Assembly: GCA_964614945.1 (NCBI GenBank)
Contig: CAZTNW010000001.1
Location: 62,001 to 126,000 of the forward strand
Direction of reading: 5' to 3'
DNA: 64,000 nucleotides
Source of the DNA: CAZTNW01 sp964614945
Lineage (GTDB): Bacteria > Caldisericota > JANLFM01
The translations under genes and the position numbers were made by a program. The notes beneath the pieces are model-generated. The model searched no databases, was not told the DNA's origin, and worked only from the letters and a program-made list of their open reading frames with translations. Positions within the stretch are counted from its first letter, which is position 1. Each line of letters begins with the position of its first letter. Shown here piece by piece: positions 1 to 7,751 of the stretch.

Positions 1-219
1 CAGCCGGCGAAACAGCTCCAGTTCCTCCCTTTTTTGAAAACCGAAGAGAGCGAAAGCTTCTTCTTTGACCAGAAGATAAGTGTAGAGTTCGATTGTGGAT
101 CCGATTACAAATTCTCCCTGCTTCGGAGAAAAGAAGAGGCGCAGGTCCACCGGTCCCATCTGGAGAATGAGCTCGTTCTCCCTCTGTTCTAGAACCTGTC
201 CGCGTACCCGCTCAATCAT
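1..219 (-). CDS. ruvA: Holliday junction DNA helicase subunit RuvA, N-terminal part (cut by window edge)
   Basis: The first 73 codons are visible, read from an ATG at 219 down to the window edge. They begin MIERVRGQVLEQ and match the N-terminal OB-fold of RuvA, which binds the four-way junction and loads RuvB. The gene overlaps the 3' end of ruvC by 8 bases, so yebC, ruvC and ruvA form one minus-strand operon. The helix-hairpin-helix domains and C-terminus lie outside the window. The call rests on the N-terminal pattern and on the usual ruvC-ruvA adjacency. Confidence 0.85.
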   Translation of the reverse strand, partial: MIERVRGQVLEQRENELILQMGPVDLRLFFSPKQGEFVIGSTIELYTYLLVKEEAFALFGFQKREELELFRRL

Positions 220-742
220 TTTTCCCTATACGGATCCTGTTTCTGAATTTTCTTGCATAAGCATGGCATAGAGCAACGGCCAGCGCATCGGTGGCGTCGT
301 CGAGAGAAGGAAGTTCGCTGTAGCCCAGAAGCAGCTTGAGCATTTCCTTGACCTGGGTTTTGCTTGCCCGACCATAGCCTGTGATAGCCATCTTCACCTG
401 GGGCGGAGAATACTTGTACAAGGGAATTTTTTTTTGCGCGGCGAGGAGGGTGATAATTCCGATAACGGACCCCACGGAAAAAGCCGTGCGGGTATTTTTG
501 TTGAAATATAGTTCTTCACAAGCTATTGAACCGGGCCTGTTTGTCCGGATAATCTGGCCCAGGCTACTGTATAGCGAGAGAACTCTCTTTTCCATGGGAT
601 CTATCTTGTCGGTGTGCAGGCAACTGCAGCTCTGCACCCTCCACGAGGGTTCTTCCCAGGCAATGATGGCGAAGCCAAGCGATGCAGTGCCAGGGTCTAG
701 CCCGAGGATTATCTTGTGGTCTTCCTCGTTCCTGGGGTACAA
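212..742 (-). CDS. ruvC: Crossover junction endodeoxyribonuclease RuvC
   Basis: RuvC is the Holliday-junction resolvase. The conserved opening ILGLDPGTASLGFA carries the first catalytic Asp, ACEELYF carries the family Glu, and DDATDALAVALCHA near the C-terminus carries the last acidic pair. The open frame runs to an ATG at 817 deep inside yebC, which would add residues unlike RuvC. The nearest canonical start to the domain is a TTG at 742, just after the yebC stop, giving 176 aa. The typical family start (MILGIDPG) would instead fall on an ATA codon at 712, eight bases after an AGGAAG stretch. The start is therefore uncertain. Confidence 0.88.
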   Translation of the reverse strand: MYPRNEEDHKIILGLDPGTASLGFAIIAWEEPSWRVQSCSCLHTDKIDPMEKRVLSLYSSLGQIIRTNRPGSIACEELYFNKNTRTAFSVGSVIGIITLLAAQKKIPLYKYSPPQVKMAITGYGRASKTQVKEMLKLLLGYSELPSLDDATDALAVALCHAYARKFRNRIRIGKND

Positions 743-743
743 A

Positions 744-1496
744 TCAGGAAGCGGAAATCCGCTGGAGCTCGTCGTCGGGAATATCAAAGTTGGCATAGAG
801 GTGCACGACGTCCTCATGTTCTTCTAAGGCCTCGACTAAAGAAATCATGCGACCGGCTTCCTCTCCACTCAATGATACGAAAGTGTTTGGCACCATTGTT
901 AAATCGGCAGTGACAATCCTTGCATTCATCTCTTGCAAGCTCTGCTTTACTTTGAGCAAGCTTTCCGGCGGGCAGATGATCTCGAGGTAATCCTTTTCTT
1001 CCTTGAAATCTTCTGCTCCCGCATCGATGGCGGCCAACATCATATCATCGTCCCACTTGCCCCCTTTGTCTATCTGAATGACCCCCTTCATCTGGAAGAG
1101 CCAATTCACGCATCCGGCTTCACCCATGTTCCCCCCGTACTTTGAGAAAAGATGCCGAATAGATGCCGAAGTACGATTTCGATTATCTGTCGATGCTTCT
1201 ACCAGAATTGCTACTCCACCAGGTCCGTAGCCCTCGTAAGTGATTTGCTCGAAAGTTTGCCCGGGTAAATCCCCCGCCCCCTTCTGTATCGCCCGCTTCA
1301 CTGTATCTGAGGGAACGTTATTCTCCCTGGCTTTCTCTAAAGCAACGCGCAGGCGGACATTACTATCCGGGTTTGCACCGCCCTGACGGGTAGCTGCTGT
1401 GATTTCCCGGGTGATTTTCGTGAAGGTCTTCCCCCGCTCTGCATCAGCGGCGCTTTTTTTTGCTTTTATGTTATGCCATTTGGAATGGCCGGACAT
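744..1496 (-). CDS. yebC: YebC/PmpR family protein (TACO1 family)
   Basis: At 250 aa this is the normal family length. It begins MSGHSKWHNIKAKKSAADA, the near-invariant YebC start, and continues with KARENNVPSDTVKRAI and the GYGPGGVAILVEASTDNRNRT block. Family members act as DNA-binding regulators or as translation factors that help ribosomes through difficult sequences; which applies here cannot be told. It is the first gene of a yebC-ruvC-ruvA operon, with a good ribosome site (AGGAGGTGAAGG) before the ATG and a clear promoter upstream. Confidence 0.95.
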   Translation of the reverse strand: MSGHSKWHNIKAKKSAADAERGKTFTKITREITAATRQGGANPDSNVRLRVALEKARENNVPSDTVKRAIQKGAGDLPGQTFEQITYEGYGPGGVAILVEASTDNRNRTSASIRHLFSKYGGNMGEAGCVNWLFQMKGVIQIDKGGKWDDDMMLAAIDAGAEDFKEEKDYLEIICPPESLLKVKQSLQEMNARIVTADLTMVPNTFVSLSGEEAGRMISLVEALEEHEDVVHLYANFDIPDDELQRISAS

Positions 1497-1525
1497 CCTT
1501 CACCTCCAGGAGGTATTCTTTTAAA

Positions 1526-1554
1526 ATTGTATAGCTGGCTGCCCACAAGGGCAA
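1526..1554 (-). promoter_or_regulatory. Sigma-70 type promoter for yebC-ruvC-ruvA
   Basis: On the minus strand TTGCCC (1554-1549) is followed after 17 bases by TACAAT (1531-1526). It lies about 30 bases upstream of the yebC start codon. Confidence 0.6.
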
Positions 1555-1578
1555 GTTAGACCAAGGAGGCTGTCCTTA

Positions 1579-2658
1579 ATGAATTGCTCGCGAGAGAGAC
1601 GACTCAAAAAATTGCGGCAAAAGATGAAAGATTTGAGGCTCGATGCCCTTTTAGTGTCCAAAAGAGAAAACCTTTACTACCTTTCGGGCTTTGCAGGGGA
1701 TAGCGGGTACTTGGCCATTACCCCTGAAAGAAAATGGATTCTGGTGGATTCGCGCTTCACAGAGCAGGCCAAATTAGAGTCAACTGATTGGGAGCTTCTG
1801 CAGTTTACGCAATTCCCGGCTTCAGTTAGCGAGCTCTGGAAGAAACTCAAGGTAAGATATGTAGGGTTTGAGAGCCACAGTATGAGTTGCGAGGACTTTC
1901 GGAGGCTGGAAAGGGAAAGCTCGTTCTGGACCTACATCGCCTGCCCTTTGCTCGTGGAGTGGTTGAGAGCGAAGAAGGAGCCAGTGGAGCTTGAGCGAAT
2001 TCGCCATTCCATTGGGGTTGCAGAAAACGCTTTGCACGAACTTCTGAAAAAAGGTCTCTCAGGGCGGAGGGAAGTGGAGTTATCATTCGCCCTGGAGTAC
2101 AATATGCGCCTGCAAGGGGCAGACAAGTCAGCTTTCGACCTGATTGTGGCTTCCGGAGTTCGAAGCGCTCTGCCCCATGGCGTGGCTACAACTAAAGAGG
2201 TCGAAAATGGAGAGATCGTGCTCTTTGATTGGGGGGCGCAAGATAGCGGTTACATTTCAGATCTCACCCGATGTTTTTTTACCGCTAAGCCCACTCCAAG
2301 GCAGAAAGCTGTCTATCAAGCAGTCTGGGGAGTGCAGGAGGAAGTAATTTCCTCCCTCGGAGCAGGAAGAGAAGCAAGGGAGATCTATCAAAGGGCGGTT
2401 GACCTGATGGAGAAGACCAAATTTCGAGATCATGCCTTTCAACATGGTCTTGGCCATGGTATAGGTCTGGAGGTGCACGAGCAGCCTCTCTTAAACCTTC
2501 GCACCTCGCACTCACTCGAAGAAGGAGAAGTGATCACGATCGAACCGGGAATATACATCCCCGGTTGGGGTGGGGTGCGCCTTGAAGATGTTGTCTTAAT
2601 CAAGAAGAGTGGATGCGAAGTCCTGTCCACCTTTTCTAAAGAGATAATGATCGTATGA
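1579..2658 (+). CDS. M24 family Xaa-Pro aminopeptidase
   Basis: A 359-aa cytosolic metallopeptidase of the creatinase/aminopeptidase P family, which removes N-terminal residues preceding proline. The N-terminal creatinase-like domain spans about residues 1-130. The catalytic pita-bread domain follows, with metal ligands visible in LFDWGAQDSGYISDLTR (two Asp), HGLGHGIGLEVHE (His), TIEPGIY (Glu) and GGVRLEDVVLI (Glu). The ATG follows an AAGGAGG site. It sits directly before efp, the common pepP-efp arrangement in Firmicutes-like genomes. Confidence 0.93.
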   Translation: MNCSRERRLKKLRQKMKDLRLDALLVSKRENLYYLSGFAGDSGYLAITPERKWILVDSRFTEQAKLESTDWELLQFTQFPASVSELWKKLKVRYVGFESHSMSCEDFRRLERESSFWTYIACPLLVEWLRAKKEPVELERIRHSIGVAENALHELLKKGLSGRREVELSFALEYNMRLQGADKSAFDLIVASGVRSALPHGVATTKEVENGEIVLFDWGAQDSGYISDLTRCFFTAKPTPRQKAVYQAVWGVQEEVISSLGAGREAREIYQRAVDLMEKTKFRDHAFQHGLGHGIGLEVHEQPLLNLRTSHSLEEGEVITIEPGIYIPGWGGVRLEDVVLIKKSGCEVLSTFSKEIMIV

Positions 2659-2671
2659 GGAGGATCAGCGG

Positions 2672-3238
2672 ATGATTTCCAGCAACGATTTACGGCCCGG
2701 TGTAACTTTCGAGTTGGATGGGCAGATTTGGGTGGTGGTGCAATTTCAGCATGTGAAGCCGGGAAAAGGTGCCGCATTTGTGCGCACAAAGATCAAGAAT
2801 GTAGAAACGGGCAATGTGATAGAGAGGACTTTTCGCGCTGGGGAACGCCTGAATCGCGCTTACCTGGACAGAAAGCAAATGCAGTTCCTTTACTCGGTGA
2901 AGGATGAGTATTATTTTATGGACATGGAGACATTTGAGCAGGTAGTATTAGGAAAAGCAGAGTTGGAGGAGGCATCGTCCTACCTTAAGGAGAATATGAT
3001 CCTCAATGTCCTCTATTTCAAAGGAAAACATATCGGAGTGGAACTTCCTGTCTTCGTTGAGCTTGCCGTGGCGGAAACCGAGCCTGCTTTCCGCGGGGAT
3101 ACCGCTGCTGGAAATACCAAACCTGCCAGGATGGAAACCGGGGCGGTCGTGCAAGTCCCATTTTTCGTGGAAGTAGGGGACAGGATCAAGATCGATACCC
3201 GTACCGGCGAGTACATCGAGAGGGTGGGGAAACTATGA
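2672..3238 (+). CDS. efp: Translation elongation factor P
   Basis: At 188 aa, with the three-domain EF-P length, it relieves ribosome stalling at proline runs. The loop that enters the peptidyl-transferase centre reads HVKPGKGAAF, with Lys at position 32, the residue modified in many species. No modification gene is visible nearby. The C-terminal domain ends in the usual VEVGDRIKIDTRTGEYIERV. It lies 13 bases after the peptidase with an AGGAGGA ribosome site, and its stop overlaps the next gene by 4 bases. Confidence 0.97.
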   Translation: MISSNDLRPGVTFELDGQIWVVVQFQHVKPGKGAAFVRTKIKNVETGNVIERTFRAGERLNRAYLDRKQMQFLYSVKDEYYFMDMETFEQVVLGKAELEEASSYLKENMILNVLYFKGKHIGVELPVFVELAVAETEPAFRGDTAAGNTKPARMETGAVVQVPFFVEVGDRIKIDTRTGEYIERVGKL

Positions 3239-3561
3239 AGATAAGAGTTTCCCCCGATGTGATTCGCTTGATCGCTATCAAGGCCGCTCTTGATGTGGAA
3301 GGAGTGACTCGTTCCGCTCCTCGTTTTCCCCTGGGGCGTGATCAAAAAAGAGGAGTGAGCTTGCGTGTGCATGATTCCAATATGGAATTGGAGATGCACC
3401 TCGCCTTTCGCTATGGAGTGGACCTTTTGGAAACCGCTCGCGCCGTGCAGGAGACGGTGAAAAGAGCTGTGGAGAATCAGGTGGGAGTGGAGGTCAGTTC
3501 CATAGATATAGTCGTTGAAGATGTAGATTTTCTCAAATCGAATGCGGCGGCAAAAAATTAG
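3235..3561 (+). CDS. Asp23/Gls24 family protein
   Basis: A 108-aa protein beginning MKIRVSPDVIRLIAIKAALDVEGV, the characteristic opening of the Asp23/DUF322 family. The family's later VEVSSIDIVVEDVDF stretch is also present. These proteins are linked to the envelope stress response in Gram-positives and are regularly encoded between efp and nusB. No membrane segment is present, so it is presumably cytosolic or peripheral. It overlaps efp by 4 bases and nusB by 20. Confidence 0.88.
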   Translation: MKIRVSPDVIRLIAIKAALDVEGVTRSAPRFPLGRDQKRGVSLRVHDSNMELEMHLAFRYGVDLLETARAVQETVKRAVENQVGVEVSSIDIVVEDVDFLKSNAAAKN

Positions 3562-3961
3562 GGAAACCGCTTTTTTGCTTCTTTACCGTACAGATATGGG
3601 GGGAATTTCCCTCAATGAAGCGATGGAGTGCGTTGAAAAAAAACCAGATCCAGATATTTGGGAAAGAGCTTGCGCTTTGGCAAAGGCCGTGAAGGGAAAA
3701 GAAGCTGATGTCGACCAGAAGATCCGTCAATTCTCCCTGACATGGGATCTTGAGCGCATTGTCTCCACAGATCGCAGCGTACTGCGGCTTGCCGTCTTCG
3801 AGCTGCTTTACGAAAGGAATGTTCCCGTTCCTGTGATCGTAGATCAGGCTTTAAAACTGGCACACAAATACGGGACGGACGATTCCAGCCGTTTTGTGAA
3901 CGGAATCCTTGGCGCAATTGCGAGAGAAATTGAATCGAAAAAGTGTTCGGTTCATCATTAA
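3542..3961 (+). CDS. nusB: Transcription antitermination factor NusB
   Basis: A 139-aa all-helical NusB protein, which with NusE/S10 binds boxA RNA to support rRNA transcription. It shows the family opening RRQKIRETAFLLLYRTD and the C-terminal signature DRSVLRLAVFELLYERNVPVPVIVDQALKLAHKYGTDDSSRFVNGILGA. The ATG lies inside the end of the Asp23 gene, so translation is probably coupled. Confidence 0.95.
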   Translation: MRRQKIRETAFLLLYRTDMGGISLNEAMECVEKKPDPDIWERACALAKAVKGKEADVDQKIRQFSLTWDLERIVSTDRSVLRLAVFELLYERNVPVPVIVDQALKLAHKYGTDDSSRFVNGILGAIAREIESKKCSVHH

Positions 3962-4211
3962 GGGATTTGTGCAGGGGGTTGGCTTTCGCTACTGGGTATA
4001 TCGCCAGGCCGAAATTCTCGATCTCACTGGATTCGTGCGCAACAGGAAAGATGGGAGTGTGGAGGTCCTGGCTCAGGGTTCCGCTGGGCAGGTGCAGGAA
4101 ATGCTCCATCTCTTGAGGCACGGCCCTCCCATGGCAGAAGTAAGCTCGGTAGAGGTCGAGGAAAATTTGGGAGAAATCCCCGCCCATTCCTTTCGAATTC
4201 GCTATGATTGA
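3930..4211 (+). CDS. Acylphosphatase
   Basis: A small (93 aa) enzyme that hydrolyses acyl phosphates. The active-site pattern VRFIIKGFVQGVGFRYWVYRQA contains the phosphate-binding GxVQGVGFR loop with the catalytic Arg, and GFVRNRKDGSVEVLAQG contains the catalytic Asn. The frame opens at TTG 3909, but TTG at 3930 follows a GAGAG site and gives the usual family length, so 3930 is chosen. It overlaps nusB and the next gene. Ptb and Buk further on make acyl phosphates, a possible but unproven functional link. Confidence 0.9.
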   Translation: MNRKSVRFIIKGFVQGVGFRYWVYRQAEILDLTGFVRNRKDGSVEVLAQGSAGQVQEMLHLLRHGPPMAEVSSVEVEENLGEIPAHSFRIRYD

Positions 4212-5034
4212 GCGCGACCTTTTGAAGAAGAAGAGCTGGATAGATGAAGCTCTGGAAGATTTGCTTAAGGCTGAGAACCTTGCTCCTTCCAGCCTTGAGA
4301 TCCTGTCTTATGTGTTGTTGGGAGAAGGTAAGCGCTTACGGCCGGCGTTCGTCCTGTGGGCAGTCGAGTCCTTTGCAGGCGACCCCAGTTGGGCTTTAAA
4401 GGGAGCCTGCGGGATGGAATGCCTTCATGCCTTTTCTCTCGTTCATGACGACCTTCCCGGATTGGACGATTCCCCCGTGCGGCGCGGACGTCCATCCTGT
4501 CATCGAGCCTTCAGTTTAGGGCAGGCGATTTTGGCGGGAGATGCCCTGTTTGCTTTGGGATTCGAGTGGATTGCCGAAAACCTGCTGCAAGAGAGGATAG
4601 CGGAATGCGGAGGTATATTGAAAGAAGTCGCTCAGGCCTGCGGGCCCGCCGGAATGATCGGCGGCCAATTCGAGGACATCTCACTGTGCCAGCGCAACCT
4701 TGAGGAGTGGTTGAGCCTCTACGAGAAGAAAACCGCCAGGCTTTTCCAGCTTTCATTATCTTTAGGAGCCTCAATCGTCCGAGCTGAAGCCAGGCAGATC
4801 GAGATATTAAGGAAATTCGGCCTCCATTTTGGTTTAGCTTTTCAATTGCTGGATGACCTTGCCGATGAGGGCTCAACCGAGGGACCATCCCTGATTCGAT
4901 CCCTGGGAAGGGCTGAGGGAAGACAACTCTTCCGCGGCTTCCTGCTCAAGGCCAGAGAAGCATTAGGGGGTTTTAGAGGGGACCCCGCCGCCTTTCTCTC
5001 CTTAGTCAACTATCTGGAGGCGAGAGTTGGTTAA
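4204..5034 (+). CDS. Short-chain polyprenyl (farnesyl/geranylgeranyl) diphosphate synthase, shortened C-terminal half
   Basis: An all-alpha trans-prenyl synthase that condenses IPP with allylic diphosphates. It has GEGKRLRPAFV, the first aspartate-rich motif in LVHDDLPGLDDSPVRRGRPS, the KTARLFQLSLSLGA helix and the second motif LLDDLADE. At 276 aa it is shorter than typical IspA. After the second DDxxD the usual stretch with the GxD and KxTYPxLxG elements is replaced by a short EGSTEGPSLIRSLG. The gene precedes dxs, as in many genomes, and overlaps it by 8 bases. Product chain length cannot be told. Confidence 0.88.
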   Translation: MIERDLLKKKSWIDEALEDLLKAENLAPSSLEILSYVLLGEGKRLRPAFVLWAVESFAGDPSWALKGACGMECLHAFSLVHDDLPGLDDSPVRRGRPSCHRAFSLGQAILAGDALFALGFEWIAENLLQERIAECGGILKEVAQACGPAGMIGGQFEDISLCQRNLEEWLSLYEKKTARLFQLSLSLGASIVRAEARQIEILRKFGLHFGLAFQLLDDLADEGSTEGPSLIRSLGRAEGRQLFRGFLLKAREALGGFRGDPAAFLSLVNYLEARVG

Positions 5035-6931
5035 AGATAATTCCCTCCTTCAGCGGATCAGCTCTCCCTGCGACCTGAAGAAGCTTGACATCCCACAGCT
5101 CAAGGCGTTAGCCAAAGAGGTGCGAGAGAAAATTATCCGCCAGGTTGCTTTCGGCGGAGGCCACCTGTCTTCAAATTTAGGCACTATCGAGTTGACCCTG
5201 GCCCTCCACTATGTTTTTGACGCCCCTGAGGACCTGATTCTGTGGGATGTAGGCCATCAAACCTATACACACAAATTGATTACGGGCAGAGAAGATCAAT
5301 TTAGTTCGCTGCGACAGGACAACGGACTTTCAGGCTTTCCTTCGCGCGAGGAATCGGTTTTTGATGTCGCCAATGTCGGCCACGCTTCCACATCATTGTC
5401 TCAAGCTCTGGGATTGCGTGCAGCACGGGATATCAGAGGAGGAAATCATAAAATAATTGCCGTCATGGGGGACGGGGCACTTACCGGCGGGCTCGCCCTG
5501 GAGGCCCTCAACAATGCAGGACAGCTGCAGAAGGATTTAATCCTGATCCTCAATGATAACGAGCATTCTATCTCGCGCAATGTAGGAGCAATGGCCAGAA
5601 ACCTGGCAAAACTACGCTCTTCCAGGCGTTACCGGGGAGCTAAACGGCTAGCCAAGAGTTTCCTGCATCGTTTCCCGCTCTTCGGACGGTGGATTATTCA
5701 TCTCTTCGATAGGTTTAAGTTTGTCCTCAAGGCAATGGTCCTCCCTAGCATGCTGTTTGAAAGCTTCGGATTCTCTTACTTAGGTCCGATCGACGGACAT
5801 AATCTGAAAGCTCTGATTGAGGTTATGAACCAGGCTAGAAATTTTGAGACTCCGGTGTTCCTCCATGTTATTACCCGCAAGGGGATGGGGTATCCTCCCG
5901 CTGAGCGAAATCCGGTTAAATACCATTCCGCAAGCCCTTTCGATATCAAAAACGGCGAAGCGTTGAAGCCCGAATCGCCGACCTTTACAGACGTCACGCG
6001 CAGCACATTAGCCGATCTGGGGGGAAAGAGACCAGATTTGGTTTGCATCACAGCGGCCATGGCAGACGGAACAGGACTCAACGAGTTCGCTCGTCTTTAC
6101 CCCACTAGGTTTTTCGATGTGGGTATTGCCGAGGAACACGCGCTCAGCTTTGCCTCCGGTCTTTCCCTCGCAGGCATGAAACCGGTTGTAGCCATTTATT
6201 CAACATTTTTTCAAAGATCTTTCGATCAAATGCTTGAGGATATTTGCCTGCAGAACTTGCCGGTCCTTGTCCTTCTAGATCGAGCTGGCCTAGTGCCCGG
6301 AGACGGACCAACACATCAGGGAATTTATGATTTGAGCTTTTTGCGCATAATGCCGAATCTATCGATTATGGCTCCCTCTTGCGGCCAAGATCTCAGGAAC
6401 ATGATTTATACGGCCCTGGAGCAGGATGGCCCTGTGGCCATAAGATATCCAAAAGGTGAAATCCCGGAGGGGCACTCGCCTTCCGGCCCTTACAGTAAAA
6501 TCGCTTGGGGCCGAGGCCAGCTGGTCAGGGAAGGAACAGATATGGCCTTTCTGGCTTTGGGGTCAATGGTGGAAGTTGCCAGGGAAGCTTCTTCTATTCT
6601 TAAGATGGCTGGAGTTGATGCCGCAATTTACGATCTGCGTTTTTTAAAACCGCTCGATCAAGAGCTGGTCTTCGCAGCCCACCGTCGCTTTCCCCACCTG
6701 GTGATCATGGAGGAGAATGTAGAATGGGGAGGATTGGGTTCCGCTATCTTGGAACTACTCAATATAAAAAGGCTATCCACCCAGAAGATCCAGTGCATTG
6801 GGATTGCTTCGACGCCAGGAGTGGGAAGCCGCTCTTTCCTTCTCAAGCGAGCGGGCTTAGCCGCCGATAGTGTAGTAGATCAGCTCTCAGGGATTTTAAA
6901 AAACCGGGAAGGAATAAAGGGACATGTTTAG
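5027..6931 (+). CDS. dxs: 1-deoxy-D-xylulose-5-phosphate synthase
   Basis: A 634-aa thiamine-diphosphate enzyme that joins pyruvate and glyceraldehyde 3-phosphate, the first step of the MEP isoprenoid pathway. Visible motifs are FGGGHLSSNLG, DVGHQTYTHKLITGR, the ThDP/Mg motif VMGDGALTGG with downstream NDNEHSIS, and the catalytic Glu region VGIAEEHALSFASGLS in the pyrimidine domain. The start is TTG at 5027 with GGAGGCGAGAG upstream. ispE and ispG elsewhere in the window belong to the same pathway. Confidence 0.96.
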   Translation: MVKDNSLLQRISSPCDLKKLDIPQLKALAKEVREKIIRQVAFGGGHLSSNLGTIELTLALHYVFDAPEDLILWDVGHQTYTHKLITGREDQFSSLRQDNGLSGFPSREESVFDVANVGHASTSLSQALGLRAARDIRGGNHKIIAVMGDGALTGGLALEALNNAGQLQKDLILILNDNEHSISRNVGAMARNLAKLRSSRRYRGAKRLAKSFLHRFPLFGRWIIHLFDRFKFVLKAMVLPSMLFESFGFSYLGPIDGHNLKALIEVMNQARNFETPVFLHVITRKGMGYPPAERNPVKYHSASPFDIKNGEALKPESPTFTDVTRSTLADLGGKRPDLVCITAAMADGTGLNEFARLYPTRFFDVGIAEEHALSFASGLSLAGMKPVVAIYSTFFQRSFDQMLEDICLQNLPVLVLLDRAGLVPGDGPTHQGIYDLSFLRIMPNLSIMAPSCGQDLRNMIYTALEQDGPVAIRYPKGEIPEGHSPSGPYSKIAWGRGQLVREGTDMAFLALGSMVEVAREASSILKMAGVDAAIYDLRFLKPLDQELVFAAHRRFPHLVIMEENVEWGGLGSAILELLNIKRLSTQKIQCIGIASTPGVGSRSFLLKRAGLAADSVVDQLSGILKNREGIKGHV

Positions 6932-7751
6932 GGCAGTGGGCTTATTTCCTAACAATCGAAATTCGAAGGCTATGGCCCTGGCCTTGGAACTTGGCCGGGT
7001 TTTTCAGAAAAAGGGCACCGAGCCCCTATTGCCTGAGGGAATTCCACAGAAAACTATTCCTGCCTGGAGGACTTTTCCGGCCGTACGGCCGGATCTTGTC
7101 CTCAGCTTGGGCGGAGACGGCACTCTATTGCGCTGCGTGCACGAGGTTTTAGACCTCTGCCCAATTCTTGGCGTGAACCTCGGCAATCTCGGATTTCTTA
7201 CAGCGTCCGATCAATCAAGAATTCTCGGGGACCTGGAGAACCTGCTTGAGGGAAAGTTCCGAATTGAAAGGAGACCCATTCTTTCAATTCAGGTCAACGG
7301 CTGCACTTATTTCGCCCTGAATGAGTGCGCGGTTGCCCAGAGGAGGGTAGGGCGGATGTTCGGGCTGCGCTTAACCATTAACGGAACGGAGCTGGGAGAA
7401 CTGAGAGGGGATGGGGTTTTGGTGTCCACCTCAACCGGCTCCACTGCCTACGCTCTTGCTTGTGGTGGCCCGATAGTGATACCGGAGATGAAGATAATGC
7501 TACTGTGTGCGATCTCGCCGCATAGCTTTTCTTCTCGCCCGTTGGTCCTCGCCGGGGAGGATCAAGTAGAAATCCAGCTTCTTCAAGATCAAGAGGGGCT
7601 GTGTGTAATTGATGGGCAGGAAATGGTTTCCATCTCGTCAGCGGAAAGCATCTACCTGACTCTTTCGCCAAAAAATGCGGAACTTGTCTTTTTTGAAAGC
7701 GATTTCTTTGTAAAATTGATCCAGAAAAAATTTTCATGGGGCAATTATTGA
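6924..7751 (+). CDS. nadK: NAD kinase
   Basis: A 275-aa ATP-NAD kinase producing NADP. It has the diagnostic LSLGGDGTLLRCVHEV, then GVNLGNLGFLT, the central NECAV patch and the GDGVLVSTSTGSTAYALACGGPIV block. Its ATG overlaps the end of dxs, and its stop overlaps the start of recN by 16 bases. The dxs-nadK-recN order is common in Gram-positive-type genomes. Confidence 0.95.
   Translation: MFRAVGLFPNNRNSKAMALALELGRVFQKKGTEPLLPEGIPQKTIPAWRTFPAVRPDLVLSLGGDGTLLRCVHEVLDLCPILGVNLGNLGFLTASDQSRILGDLENLLEGKFRIERRPILSIQVNGCTYFALNECAVAQRRVGRMFGLRLTINGTELGELRGDGVLVSTSTGSTAYALACGGPIVIPEMKIMLLCAISPHSFSSRPLVLAGEDQVEIQLLQDQEGLCVIDGQEMVSISSAESIYLTLSPKNAELVFFESDFFVKLIQKKFSWGNY

Noticed and set aside
212..817. 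RuvC extended to the ATG at 817
   Set aside because: The first 25 residues would be read out of frame through yebC and do not resemble RuvC.
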